A stretch of DNA of 64,000 nt from Cryptomeria japonica (Eukaryota; Streptophyta; Pinopsida; Cupressales; Cupressaceae). Positions 12,068 through 23,247 of the stretch are shown piece by piece. The translations under genes and the position numbers were made by a program. Numbering within the stretch: the stretch's first letter is position 1; every line of letters starts with the position of its first letter. The notes below the pieces were generated by a model. It had not been told where the DNA came from, searched no databases, and saw only the letters and a list, made by a program, of their open reading frames with translations. Location: NCBI RefSeq assembly GCF_030272615.1, contig NC_081408.1:202268341-202332340 (forward strand). Direction: 5' to 3'.

Positions 12068-12800
12068 CTACATCAACCCGAAGCAAAGGATAAAGTTGAT
12101 GATGCATACCAGACTGATGGTCTTCTCCATCAATGATATATCTATCAGACTGGTAGATACCCCTAACCTATCTCTCAAATACTCAAATGATTCCTTAGAC
12201 AACAGTTTAGTGAATATATCTACAATTTGTTCTTTAGTGTTCACATAAACCAATTTGACTTCCTTTTCTTCCACCTTGTCCTTGAGAAAGTTATATTTTA
12301 TTGATATGTGCTTATTCATAGAGTGAAATACCATATTCTTAGACATGTCAATAGCTGCTGAGTTATCACAATAGATAACTACCGATTCAGTACAATTTAC
12401 CTTGATATCCTTCACCATTTTCTTCATCCACAAGACTTGAGTACAATTAGTTGCTGCTACAACATATTCAACTTCTGCAGTAGATAAAGAAATTCATGAC
12501 TATTTTTTTTTATCCATGAAACCAATTTCTTTCCAAGAAAGAAAGCTCCACCAGGAGTTCTCTTCCTTTCATCCGTATCTCCTACAAAATCTGAATCTGT
12601 ATATGCACATAAATTGAAGTTATCGTCTCTAGAATACCATAAGCCATATTTTGTTGTTCCTTGCAAACACCGAAATATCCTCTTTAATGCACATTCGTGA
12701 TTTTCTTTAGGATTAGTTTGTTATCTTGAAACAATACTTACTACATTCATAATATCTAGTCTAGTCTAAGTTAGATATAACAAGCCACCAATCATAGAAA
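12068..12800 (-). pseudogene. Copia B RNase H
   Basis: Reading leftward, the sequence gives AYTDSDFVGDTDERKRTPGGAFFLGKKLVSW, then a broken region, then VVIYCDNSAAIDMSKNMVFHS and NTKEQIVDIFTKLLS. These are the first-Asp, CDNxxAI and C-terminal ADIFTK boxes of copia RNase H. Stops and frame changes near 12500 and 12720 separate it from the RT. Confidence 0.8.
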
Positions 12801-12930
12801 TATACCTTGTTGAATTTACCAGTGCAGATGTGTCTTTGATAGATAATTTCTCACTTGTCACCATAGGACTAGTTACCAGTTTGGAATTATCCATACCAAA
12901 CTTCTTCAACAATTCCCTTAGATACTTAGT

Positions 12931-13690
12931 TTAAATAATAAAAATACCTTTGTCAGTTTGAGTAATTTGTAAACCTAAGAAAAATCTCATCTCACCAATC
13001 ATGGACATTTCAAATTCATTCTTCATATTATTAGAGAATTCCATGTACAATTTATCTTCACCACCATAAATGATATCATCAACAAATACTTCAATAATCA
13101 GAATATGATCATCAATGATCTTGTAATATAAATTACTGTCAGCACTGCCCTTAGTAAAACCAAGCTTCGAAAGATATTTATCCAACCTTGCATACCAAGC
13201 TCTAGGAGCTTTTTTCAATCCATATAATGCTTTCCTTAACTTGCAAACCATATCTTTTTCATCTATCAGTGAAAATCCATCAAGATTCTCAATGTATACC
13301 TCTTCCTCAAGTTCACCATTCAAAAATGCGCATTTAACATCCATTTGATAGATCTTATAGTTCTTATATGTTGCATAGGCAAGAAATAGTCTAACAGTTT
13401 CAATTCTAGCTACAGGTGAAAATTTCTCACCATAATCAATTCCTTCCATTTGAGAATATCCTTTACAAACTAGTCTAGCCTTGTCTCTTAAAACTTGACC
13501 ATTCTCATTTAGTTCCCATAACATTCTTATTTTTAGGTTAGGGAATTAAAGTCCACATGTTATGCTTCTCTATTTGATCTAAATCATCTTCTATAGCCTT
13601 TAACCAATGTTTATCTTTATAAGCTTCAATAACAGATGATGGTTCAATTTGAGAAATAAGACATACCTCTTCATTTGCCAGCCTTTTTCA
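12931..13690 (-). pseudogene. Copia B reverse transcriptase
   Basis: The largest open part (13524-12931, 197 residues) runs through RLVCKGYSQMEGIDYGEKFSPVARIETVR, YQMDVKCAFLNGELEEEVYI, ALYGLKKAPRAWYARLDKY and the catalytic FVDDIIYGG. It ends FFLGLQITQTDKG. These are the Ty1/copia RT core motifs, with both catalytic Asp residues of the VDD box retained. A stop at its end separates it from RNase H, and the frame changes upstream of MLWELNENG. Confidence 0.85.
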
Positions 13691-13960
13691 TGTCATAACT
13701 CCCTTGTTCCTATCTCCAATGATTTGATCTTCAGAATGATTTAATCTTACATACCTTGGTGTCTTCTGAACTTTAGGTTCACTGTTCTGATCATCGGTCA
13801 CACTTGAATTTTTTGATTGTACTGGTGTAATTGTCTTAGTGTCTTGTACTAATTGAGGCATTATCTGTTCAGTTATGATCATTTCCACTGCCGGTTCCCT
13901 GTCATATGATATAGATTGATCTCTGTATTTCTCATCCACTTTCACATTTGCGCTCTCCAT
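13688..13960 (-). pseudogene. Copia B linker between integrase and RT
   Basis: This is a 90-residue open stretch of low-complexity linker, ending YVRLNHSEDQIIGDRNKGVMT. That is the conserved segment just before copia RT, seen also in copies A and F. It has no domain of its own. The adjoining 13960-14210 contains integrase C-terminal remnants in shifted frames. Confidence 0.6.
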
Positions 13961-14213
13961 AATTTTCTACAATCTTTTGTTATGACATCTACATGTTTTT
14001 CTTTGAATTGAATATCCAAGAAATATCCCTTCATCACATCTAGGATCAAACTTCCCAATTAAATCATCCCTTTTGATATAACATTTACTTCCAAAAATTC
14101 TGAATTATTTAACAGTAGGTGTATGTCCAAATTATAATTCATAAGGAGTCTTACCGGTTTCACCTTTGATGAACTCTACTAAATGTGTAGACTGTTGTAC
14201 TCACTGCTTCTCT

Positions 14214-14945
14214 CTAGTAGATGTGAGGCAATTTGGCTTCTATCATCATGGATCTCGCTGCATCCAAAATGGTTCTATTCTTCCTTTCCACTACTCCATT
14301 TTGTTGAGGAGTCTGGGGTGCAGATAATTGTCTCCTAATTCCATTTGTCTCACAAAAACTGTTAAATTCATGAGAAGTGAACTCACTGCCTTGATCTGAT
14401 CTTAGACATTTGATTTTCAATCCAATTTTTGTTTCCACCTTTTCTTTATAGATCTTGAATTTTTGAAAAGCATCAGAATTATCCCTTAGAAAAGTCACCC
14501 ACATCATTCTATAATAAGCATCAATTATCAGCATGAAGTATCTATCACCTTGAAAGTTTTTGGTCCTTGCTGGACCACATAAGTTAGTATGAATCAAATC
14601 AAGCACATAATTAGATTTATCATGTATGCTCTTAAAAGAAGTTCTAACTTGCTTTCCCAATTGACATTCCTTACATACTAGATTATGAGGCTTTATAATC
14701 TTAGGTGTATCTCTAACTACCTTTGTTGAACTGATCTTAACAATACAATCAAAATTAACATGACACAACCTCTTATGCCATAACCAAATCTCATCAATAT
14801 GACCAATCAAACATGTCTTATTACCAATGCTCAAGTGAAAAATATTAACTCTAGTTTGAGTACCAGTTGCAATCTCCAAACTAGTTTTCTTAATGATTTT
14901 GCATTTTCTCTCTTTAAACTGAAGTTGGAATCCCTTGTCCACCAA
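14214..14945 (-). pseudogene. Copia B GAG-pre-integrase and integrase core
   Basis: This 243-residue open stretch starts at VDKGFQLQF (end of the protease-spacer). It continues with the pre-integrase zinc site (LWHKRLCHVNFD...CKECQLGKQVR), then the integrase core. In the core, the first catalytic Asp box reads HTNLCGP, where plant copia has HTDLCGP, so that Asp is Asn. The second box RSDQGSEF and third box PQQNGVVERKNRT look intact. It would insert the element's DNA into the chromosome. The lost first Asp predicts an inactive enzyme. Confidence 0.8.
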
Positions 14946-15555
14946 TTGACCAACACTTAAAAGTTTAATCTTTAAACCTTATACATAATAGATATTATCA
15001 GTATAATGCTTGCCATCTAGAGAAATAATACCTCTACCTTTGATCATAGATGCTTTTTCATCTCCAAATCTGACTTGATCACCATTTTATTCTTGCAAGG
15101 ACATAAATTTTCTTTTATCTCTACTCATCAGATGTGAGCATCCACTATCAATTACCCATTCATCCTTGTCTTCAACTTTTTTCTGCCAAGGCCTTTTCTT
15201 CATTCTTGATAGCCGGGTCCGGTTCATCTTCCTTTAAAGCATAGAACACCCATTCCTTTCCATTGCCAGATTCACTAGCAGAGTTTGTTGTCAGTTCATC
15301 CTTAGAGTCATCACTTACTCCTTCCTCATCCACTATGTAGCATTGTTTGTTTCTCTCGAATCTATATATGTTCTGTTTAGGCTTAAATGATTACTTAACT
15401 CTTTCTTCAAATCTTGCATTCCTTTGAGGACATCTATATGTAAAATGACCAATATTATTACATGCAAAACACTTAAAAGGTTATTTTCCTTCATACTTAC
15501 TTCCTGATAGTCCTTTAGGTTCTCTTATAGAAAATAAGGCTTCAAGTTGATCAAA
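14946..15555 (-). pseudogene. Copia B zinc knuckle and protease region
   Basis: Reading leftward, CFACNNIGHFTYRCPQR gives an intact CCHC knuckle at about 15490-15440. An acidic linker follows, then WVIDSGCSHLMS, the copia aspartic protease active-site box, at about 15150. GDEKASMIKGRG follows. Frameshifts and stops interrupt it on both sides. Confidence 0.7.
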
Positions 15556-15813
15556 TTATTCATCCTCTTTCCTCATATCTTCCAATTCTTTTGCATACAT
15601 GGCTTTCCAATCACTTTTGCCAATAGATGATGGTGCCTGAAAAGCAGGTTGAGACTTTGCAGCTCCAAAAGGTCCAAATTCTTCAAACTCAAAAGCAAAT
15701 AATTTACCAATCAGAATGTCTTTGTTAACTGAAGTGTTTGCAATTGTTCTCAATTCATTAATTGTAGCTGCCTTCATCTTGTAAGCCCGTGGATTTGAAA
15801 TATTAGTTGCCAT
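15556..15813 (-). pseudogene. Copia B gag fragment
   Basis: It starts MATNISNPRAYKM and continues through NELRTIANTSVNKDILIGKLFAFEFEEFGPF. The last part is the gag region just before the knuckle. The usual UBN2-type N-terminal 150 or so residues are absent, so this is a gag with an internal deletion joined near its start codon. Confidence 0.6.
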
Positions 15814-15857
15814 AACATCTACCTCAAGCGCTTAAGATTCTATAAAAGAGGACCAAA

Positions 15858-15869
15858 GATCTAATACCA
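15858..15869 (-). other. Copia B primer binding site
   Basis: The minus strand reads TGGTATTAGATC next to the right LTR. It differs at two positions from the initiator-Met complement TGGTATCAGAGC. It marks 15872-16957 as the 5' LTR. Confidence 0.7.
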
Positions 15870-15871
15870 AT

Positions 15872-16957
15872 TGTTAGTATAAGCAGTGGACAATTGAGAG
15901 GGAGGGTGAACTAGTTGTCAATAGATTATATTAAGCAAACCACTTTATAATCTTTAACTAGAGAAAATAAACATTGAATACCAAAATAGAAAAAACAAAT
16001 ACCGGGAAGAAATAAAACTTAAGAATGAAACAAAGAATTAACATAATGCAACCATGCCACATAACACCATGATTTGTACATGGAAAACATGGTAAAGGGA
16101 AAAACTGTAGTGGGAAGCCTACCCACAGTCAAAGGATACTTCTGTAGAAAGCATGTGATACTATAAGGGGCCTGCACATGCAGGAAGGCACACTACCTAG
16201 AGCATATTGCTCATTACAAAGGAGTCTCACTAGCTACAGAGAGGTTATAACCACCTCATTATAATTGGACAATAATATAGAAGAATTAACTGCCAGAGAT
16301 ATCATCTACCATGCCTAATTAAAGTCCCAATTAAGCTCAATACCAGAGGCCTTTGACCTCTTACTTAAACCAAATTTGATCACCTATGTTCGTTTAAATC
16401 TCCTTCACATATGATATTGCATTCCACGACCATGACATGATCTACAATGAGATCTTACATCAATTTATACAAACCCTAAGGCCTAAACCAATTAGGTAGA
16501 CCACCTAAAAGATATTATAATAAGATCATTACATACATCCACATTACAATGATATGCCATGTCAGATTTAGACCAAAACAACATTAACTAATCCATAAAT
16601 CATCTCGGTAACATGTAGAGAACACATTAAGATGATACCGGTCAATAACCTAGATAGGTACCAGACCTAATTTGGGTCCACCATGCCAAATTGATGTCTC
16701 CAATCAGTCAAGGCATGATCAAGGATCACCTTCTGCATCCTGGATTCCATCAAGAGGCCGCACCAACACCACTTATGCATCTTGTCAAAGATTATGAGTA
16801 AAAGCTCTACCGGTAAATCCTTAAACCCTTACCGGTAACACAAGTTCTTCTACCGATAACCAGAACCTGTTTGTTGGTAACCAACCATAAAAGCTAGTGT
16901 TGACATTAATGACAAAACATAGATGCAACACATAATCAATTCCTTCCTATGCCAACA
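15872..16957 (-). repeat. Copia B right LTR (5' LTR)
   Basis: It starts TGTTAGTATAAGC and ends TATGCCAACA, 1,086 bases. It matches 10706-11778 with scattered substitutions. Confidence 0.85.
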
Positions 16958-17453
16958 CGCTTGTGAGTTTGTTAACCTAATCGTTAGAAAAAATTTCCGG
17001 ATGCTGACCAATTTGTGACAAACTGGTTATGGCCCTTATGTCTTCCTTCAAAATCTTGTAAGGTCTATCCAACCAAATGAATTCTCCATGCACTCTGCTC
17101 AATACATTTTTGAGGATCTCATCTTCAAATTTAGGAATATCCATAATGTCGGTAAACCCTAGATCCTCAATGTGCTTATACTCGGGCTTGATCTTTCTGG
17201 AGTCACCCATCAACTCATTAATATACATGCTCTTGATATCACTGGTACCCAAATCCTCAATGTGGCAGTGAATGCAGGCTCTAACATATTCCACATAAAC
17301 AACTCCTTCCGAAACATGGGAAAATGCACCAACCAAATCATCCAAGGTGGCAATATGTGGGCATTGCTTGAAAATCAGCCTAGAAAAGTCCTTAACCTCG
17401 ACAATAGTAGGATTTACAATAAAAGTAGGTGTAGAGGATGATCTCTCTTCCAT
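16958..17453 (-). pseudogene. Element D ORF2, N-terminal part
   Basis: It starts at MEERSSSTPTF (17453), preceded by a non-coding spacer, so this is the likely start of D's second ORF. It contains a VCPH-like segment (LIFKQCPHIATLDDLVGAF), two related short phrases (HIEDLGTSDI and HIEDLGFTDI), and YKILKEDIRAITSLSQIGQHPE. A TAG then occurs, where a Trp codon is plausible, followed by VNKLTS, where copia B interrupts it. I do not recognise the protein. The repeated HIEDLG phrase may mark an internal duplication. Confidence 0.55.
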
Positions 17454-17819
17454 GATGAAAGATGAATTCGATAAGTATTTGAGAAATGGTTATCGGTGAA
17501 ACCCTAAAGAACTCTTCTGATCACTAGTAGAATCACTGAAGAAGATATTTGATCACATTGAATCACCTTAGACTCACTCTATATCGCTCTTAATCACTCT
17601 GAATACAAGGTGATAAGGAATGAAGTGGTTCAACCTTTTAACCTTTAAAAAACCCTAATCCGTCATTGATATGAATGACTTCCAATAAAAGATACTGGAT
17701 CTCGGTCGAACATCTCCATGTTGGATAAACATTTCCAATGTCTGGAACATCTTCTAGAACTCCTTCCTAGGGCTTAAGCAATATTTTCATGAATTTTTCC
17801 TACCCCTAAGGCATCTGCC
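17454..17819 (-). other. Spacer of element D between ORF1 and ORF2
   Basis: This is 366 bases with stops in all minus-strand frames, rich in AATCAC and ATCACT phrases on the plus strand. It separates the zinc-knuckle ORF from the ORF2 start. It may be the ORF2 leader, but I see no specific signal. There is no room for pol here. Confidence 0.5.
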
Positions 17820-18138
17820 TCAGTTACCAGATGAGCTTCCTGCCGGTGCAAGAGTAACCTTGTTTGTTGTTTGAGTAACCAAAGTGTTAACATCTGTTGA
17901 TTGATCCTCTGACTTCTTGACCCATCTCTTCATATGATCTTGCCCAATATCATTGATCTTTTCTTTCCCTTTATCATTTGATCCATCATTGTTAACTAGT
18001 GGATTTTTGCTTCTACAAAACTTAGCTATGTGTCCAATCTTGTTGCATGCATAACATGTAACTTTGTTCGTTTGAATTTCTTTGCTATAACTGGTATAAT
18101 TGCTTGACTTTCACTGACTAGCCATATGTCCAAATTTT
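17820..18138 (-). pseudogene. Element D ORF1 (gag-like), C-terminal part with zinc knuckles
   Basis: The frame enters from the other side of copia C as ...FYAC and continues GKFGHMASQ, the third knuckle split by C. It then gives CYACNKIGHIAKFC, a complete CCHC knuckle. A Lys/Asp-rich tail follows (NDKGKEKINDIGQDH, TNKVTLAPAGSSSGN) and ends at a TGA at 17820-17822. The knuckle spacing C-x2-C-x4-H-x4-C is that of nucleic-acid-binding gag proteins. One TGA interrupts it after ASQ. Confidence 0.7.
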
Positions 18139-18143
18139 CTACA
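18139..18143 (+). other. Left target-site duplication of copia C (CTACA)
   Basis: CTACA here and CCACA at 25253-25257 flank copia C with one difference. Deleting C plus one copy restores a perfect zinc-knuckle reading frame in D ORF1 (KFYACGKFGHMA), which confirms the element's borders. Confidence 0.85.
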
Positions 18144-19631
18144 TGTTGGCATTTCAGTAGAAAGAAAGATTGTTGGCATTTCAATAGAAAGGAGATTGTT
18201 GATATTCATTAAGGATATTGAGAAGGTTATTGAAGATTATCTGATATAACTGAAAAAGGATGGTAACTATCTTTATAACATTATTTTGTCATTGATGTCA
18301 AGAAATTGATTTTCTGATACAGTATGATGTTGCCATATCTTGAGAAGTATGTTTTGATGAGTATTAAGTGGTTGGTAAGTGACACAAAAAGAATTTGATG
18401 AATAAAGGGAGAAATAAGCTATTCAATCGACAACTATTACCGAGTTAGACAATGATGAAATCATGATGTTTAGATTGTTTTGATATCCTACATATGCTAT
18501 TAATTGTAAGCTTAATACTATACTATGTCACCGAGCAAAGAACCTAGTAGGTAAACCCTAAGGTTATCGATATCGGTTAATGAAGGCGAAATGTCTACGG
18601 AGTAAAGTTTACTATTTACTGAGTTGCAACCAAGTTATGACAGATCATAATGGATGGATAAAAGCATTATTTAATGAAGGATGTTGATGAGCTCGAGATG
18701 TATAAATGATTGGTATGCTGTACATGAAGTTTGTTAAGGAACTATAGCAATGGAAAATCGGGAGGAAGATCTATAGCGTAGATTGAACCGCAATAACCTA
18801 GCACAAGTTCCTAGGAAGGTATGCAAGTTCCAAGGCAAGGTAAAATGTTTTCAGATCAAAGGATACATTTAACTTGGTCAAGTTTGAAGATATGATGGCT
18901 AAGATTGATCATGGGAAATGTGATCAAGGAGATTAAGAGGTTAGAACTGTTTATAAATAAGTAATTGTTAATAAACAATCCATGCGGGCAACTGTAAGCA
19001 TAGGGATGCTACATAGTGATTACCGAGCATAGATGCTTGAAGACCTATTTTGAATAATAGAGTAAGGAACCCAGCAGAGGGACAAGATAAGTCCTATGAC
19101 AAGATTGTTTTGAGCAAATAAGAATATGCTTTATCATTTTAGATGTGAAGTAGCAGATATATATTAATACTATTGTTTATGCTATAAGTAACAGGAAATC
19201 TCTTAACCGAGTGGACCTAACAGTCTTATTTGTAAACCCTCTAGCAAGGTGACATTCTAAATGTGTGTTTGAAATCTTTTGACAAGGTCACTTCTAACAA
19301 AGTGAAGATCGTAACATATCTGAGGGAAATCCCTTAACTGGGTCACATCTAGCAATGTGTTTGTAATCTTTAACATGATTTTCTTTTAACCGAGCATACT
19401 CTAGAAGAGTATACTTCTTAGTGGGTCCGAAATCCCATAGTGGTTTTTTCCTATTTGGGTTTCCATGTTATGATGATTATGTGTTTATGAGTTTGCATGT
19501 TTAGCAGTTTTTGGTTATATTGCTGAAGTATAAGTTATCGAGGTTGAATCTGTTGATTTTATGGAAGATTAAGGTTGTATGATTCACCCCTCCCCTCTCA
19601 TCTTGTTAGCTATTGGCATTAGAGCTTTGTA
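18144..19631 (+). repeat. Copia C left LTR (5' LTR)
   Basis: It starts TGTTGGCATTTCAGTAG, with a short tandem copy of TTGGCATTTCA(G/A)TAGAAAG near the start, and ends AGAGCTTTGTA. It matches 23732-25252 to the last base, including the motif ATTGGCATTAGAGC (19612-19625), which resembles the plant primer site. An AT-rich stretch and TTATAAATAAG lie near 18950, a possible core promoter. Confidence 0.85.
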
Positions 19632-19675
19632 ATCTAGAAGAAAATTTTGAAGCTACTTGAGGCAAAGATCCAAAG

Positions 19676-20092
19676 ATGTATAAAAGGGATGCACCAAAGC
19701 TAAACAAGTCAAGTTTCTCCACATGGCAAAAAAGGATGAAACTACATTTATCAAGAATTGGAGAATATGCAACATATTATTTGGAGAATGATTACATACC
19801 ACCAAGAACCAACCCGATGACCTTGGAAGAAATAAAGGCAAAGCAAGAACATATTCAAGCTATGATTGAAATAACATCAGCATTGACCGACTTAGAATTT
19901 AATGATCTAGAAGGATGCAATGATGCAAAAGCAATGTGGACTAAGCTCATATCTACGTATGGTGGTGATGAACATGCTCAAAGAGAAAAAGTAGATAGTC
20001 TAAGAGGACAACTTGAATCCATGAGAATGAATGAAGGTGAGAACATAACCCAATACAATACAAGGTTAAAGGAGACTATCAATCAAATCTGA
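19676..20092 (+). pseudogene. Copia C gag, N-terminal part
   Basis: It starts MYKRDAPKLNKSSFSTWQKRMK, 45 bases after the LTR, and continues DYIPPRTNPMTLEEIKAKQEH, LTDLEFNDLEGCNDAKAMWTKL, YGGDEHAQREKV and MNEGENITQYNTRLKETINQI. This is UBN2-type copia gag. It ends after 138 residues, and the following sequence is already the acidic segment before the protease. The second half of gag and the knuckle are therefore deleted. Confidence 0.8.
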
Positions 20093-21400
20093 TGAAACTG
20101 ATACTGAGGAAGTTGTTTATGTGGCTATTAAAGATGGATCTGATGAAGAAAGTTATGAAGAAAAATCCCTAATATCTCACATAAATAATAATGATTCTTG
20201 GATCATAGATAGTGGATGCTCACATCAAGGACATGTGATAAACACAAGCTTGTTAAATTAGCAGACTATGATGGAGGCTATGTAAGATTTGGTAATGATG
20301 CACCATGTCCAGTGAAAGGTAAAGGATCTATAACACTTCATGAAAATGCTAAATGTGATGATGTATACAGGGTTGAAGGTCTGAAATACAATTTGTTGAG
20401 TGTAGCACAGCTAAACAATATAGGTTACCGAATAGAATTTTAGAAAGGAATTGTCAAAGTTCATGACAAGCATGGAAAGTTAGCTACTGTCGGGACACAA
20501 ACAAAAGGTAATACATTTCATCTTGACTCAACTCGGAACAAGTGTCTTTATGCTAAGATAGATGATACCTAGTTATGGCATAAAAGGTTTTGTCATGTAA
20601 ATTTTGATAATCTGATCAAAATAAGTAAGAAGCACCAAGTAAGAGGTCTACCGAGTCTGGAAAAACCTGAGAATGCTATGTGTCAAGGATTCTAGATGGG
20701 TAGGATGACAAGATCAAGCTTTACAAGTAAGTCCTACACCTCTAAAGGAATTTTAGATCTAGTACACACTGATCTTTGTGGTCCCATGAAAGTTCAAAAG
20801 TTATTATGGTGATAAATATTTCATATTATTTGTGGATGATTACTCAAGGGTGATGTCAGTTATGTTTTTAAAGGAAAAATTAGAAGCTTTTCAAATGTTT
20901 AAATGGTACAAGGCAAGAGTTGAAAATGAAACAGGAAGACAACTAAAATTTCTTAGATCTGATAGAGGAGGAGAGTTCACTTTTGATGAATTTAACATTT
21001 TCTACAATGATCATGGTATAAAAAGGCAAGTATCTGCACCGAGAACACCTTAGCAAAATGGGATAGCCAAGAGAAGAAACAAATCAATTGTAGATTGTGC
21101 TAGAACCCTGATGATAGAAAAGAGGGTACCTCAAACATTTTGGAGAGAAGCAATCAGCACTGCAGTTTACATCCTGAACCGAGTTCAACTGAAGAAAGGA
21201 ACTATGAAGACACCATATGAGATCTGGTATGACAAGAAACCTAATGTAAGTTATTTTAAAATCTCTAGAAATAGATGCTATGTTCACAAAGATGACAGAA
21301 ATGGAAAGTTTGATCAGAAAAGTGAAGAAGGAACATTTCTTGGTTATTCTTCTATAAGTAAAGTATATAAATGTTTGATCAAAATCATCTAACAAAATAG
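20093..21400 (+). pseudogene. Copia C protease and integrase
   Basis: It begins DTEEVVYVAIKDGSDEE, then SWIIDSGCSH, the aspartic protease box, near 20195-20225. A frameshift leads to LADYDGGYVRFGND and the spacer to GYRIEF. The pre-integrase LWHKRFCHVNFD (about 20575) has a damaged second half. The integrase has HTDLCGP, a frameshift, then DDYSRVMSVMF, RSDRGGEF and RTP, a stop, QNGIAKRRNKS. The third catalytic Glu (usually AERRN) is Lys here. It ends with WREAISTAVYILNRV and the C-terminal FLGYSS region. Loss of the Glu and the frameshifts make it inactive. Confidence 0.8.
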
Positions 21401-21479
21401 TAGAAAGTGCAAATGTGAAAATTGATGAATTTGTAGAAAGAAATGATGAAGGAAATTCCAAAGAACCAGAAAATTATGA

Positions 21480-23247
21480 AGAATTTGTTTATGTTCAACC
21501 GAGAAGTCCTACCGAGAAAGTTTCTAAAGAAAATGAAGATAATGTCTAGTTACCGAGTGATGAAGAAGATCATACAGAGCCTACTGAGCCTATATTAGCC
21601 AAATATGTCAGAAGACATCATGCATCAAGTCATATTATAGGAGATAAGGACGATCTAGTGATGAAAAGGAACAAACTGAGACAGAACACATGTCTGATAT
21701 CTGAATATGAACCGAGAATAGAAAAAGAGGCATTTAACAGTGAAGATTGGATAAATGCTATGACAAAAGAGATTGATCAAATCAAGAAGAATAACACATG
21801 GACATTGATCCCAAGACCGAAGGACAAAAATGTAATCGGTACAAAGTGGATTTTTAGAAACAAGCTAAATGAAAAAGGTGAGGTCATTTGAAACAAAAAA
21901 ATACTAGTTTGCAAAGGCTATGCTACAGAAGAAGGAATAGATTATGGTGAGACTTTTGCACCTTTGGCTAGACTTGAGGGTGTAAGAACATTGTTGGCAT
22001 ATGCTGCTTTCAAAAATTTCAAGGTATATCAAATGGATGTTAAATCTACATTTTTGAATGGTATACCAGAAGAAGAAGTTTACATTGAACAACCTGAAGG
22101 ATTTGTTGAAGACAAGAGTAAAGATCAGGTATGTAAATTAAACAAAGCTTTATATGGTCTGAAACAAGCACCTAGAGCATGGTATAAAAGATTGCACTCT
22201 TATTTGATCAAGATTGGTTTTATAAAGACAAGTGAAAACAACAATATGTACATGAAGAATGATGAGGACAACGGAATACTGATCTCAGCCATATTTGTTG
22301 ATGACATTATATTTTGTGGAAATGACTCTCTATGCAAAAACTTTGGTAATGAAATATGCAAATAATTTGAGATGTCACTAATCAGTGAGATAAAGTATTT
22401 TATAGGTTTACAGATACTGCAAATGAAAGATGAGATTTTTATTACTCAATCCAAGTACATAAAGGAAATCTTGAAGAAATTTGGAATGGAGGATTCTAAA
22501 CCTGTAAGTACTCCTATGACTACCAACTATAAACTATCAAAGAATGATGAATCTACATCTGTTAATGAGACACTTTACCGATCTATGATTGGGAAGTTGC
22601 AATATGTTGTGCATAGTAGACCGGATATAGTACATGCAGTAGGTATTGTTTCAAGATTTTTTGCAGACCCCAAAGAAACCCATATGACAACAATCAAGAG
22701 AATTTTCAGATACTTGAGATGTACTGAAGATTATGGATTAGTATATGAAAAGAGAAATGATTTTGATTTAAAAGTTTATACTGATGCTGATTGGACAGGG
22801 AACATAGATGACAGGAAAAGCACAAGTGGTGGAGCTTTCTTTTTAGGAGAAAGACTAGTGAGTGGGCTTAGTAAGAAACAAGGATGTATCTCACAGTCAA
22901 CAACAGAAGTTGAATGTGTTGCTAGAGCATTGAATTGTACGAATATAGCATGGATCAAACAACTGTTGGAAGGTATAAATGAAAAGGTTACCAAGCTAGT
23001 AACTATATTTTGTGATAATACAAGTGCCATTAACATTTCAAAGAATCTGGTAATGCACTCTAAGACAAAGCATATATCTATAAAGTATCATTATCTCAGA
23101 GAAGAAGTTCAAGAGAAGAAAGTTGTGCTAGAATATATTAGTTCAAAGGATCAATTAGCAGACATCTTCACAAAGCCACTGCCAAGGGACACTTTTGAGT
23201 ATTTCAGAAGCAAGATAGGGGTCCTACCCCTATCTTCTACTCACTGA
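21480..23247 (+). pseudogene. Copia C reverse transcriptase and RNase H
   Basis: The frame starts in the acidic linker and enters the core at EEAFNSEDWINAMTKEIDQ-like sequence and NNTWTLIPRPKDKNVIGTKW. It continues YQMDVKSTFLNG, LYGLKQAPRAWYKRLHSYL and the catalytic FVDDIIFCGND. A TAA at 22366 interrupts NEICK/FEMSLISE without a frame change. RNase H follows: VYTDADWTGNIDDRKSTSGGAFFLG, SQSTTEVECVA, IFCDNTSAINISKNLVMHSKT, and SSKDQLADIFTKPLPRDTFEYFRSKIG. All three acidic RNase H boxes are visible. The RNase H ORF from 22372 to 23247 (291 aa) is uninterrupted. Stops at 21548 and 21889 break the upstream part. Confidence 0.85.

Larger units (their letters stand above)
10706..16957 (-). mobile_element. 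Copia B: nearly full-length Ty1/copia element inserted in D ORF2
   Basis: Paired LTRs (10706-11778 and 15872-16957), a primer site and a polypurine tract enclose a leftward set in normal order: gag C-terminus, zinc knuckle, protease region, integrase, reverse transcriptase, RNase H. The gag N-terminal half is missing. The flanks (TGTCG left, CGCTT right) do not match, so a target duplication cannot be shown. Allowing for a 5-base duplication, D's frame continues across B (...NKLTS then ATSDR). Stops and frameshifts show it is dead, but it is the best preserved of the minus-strand copia copies. Confidence 0.85.

Noticed and set aside
17077-17441. Plus-strand open frames opposite the D ORF2 start
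   Set aside because: Shadows of the minus-strand ORF starting at 17453.
8401-17453. D ORF2 as an env-like gene of the SIRE type
   Set aside because: No signal peptide, transmembrane segment or pol upstream is visible. Position before the 3' LTR alone is not enough.
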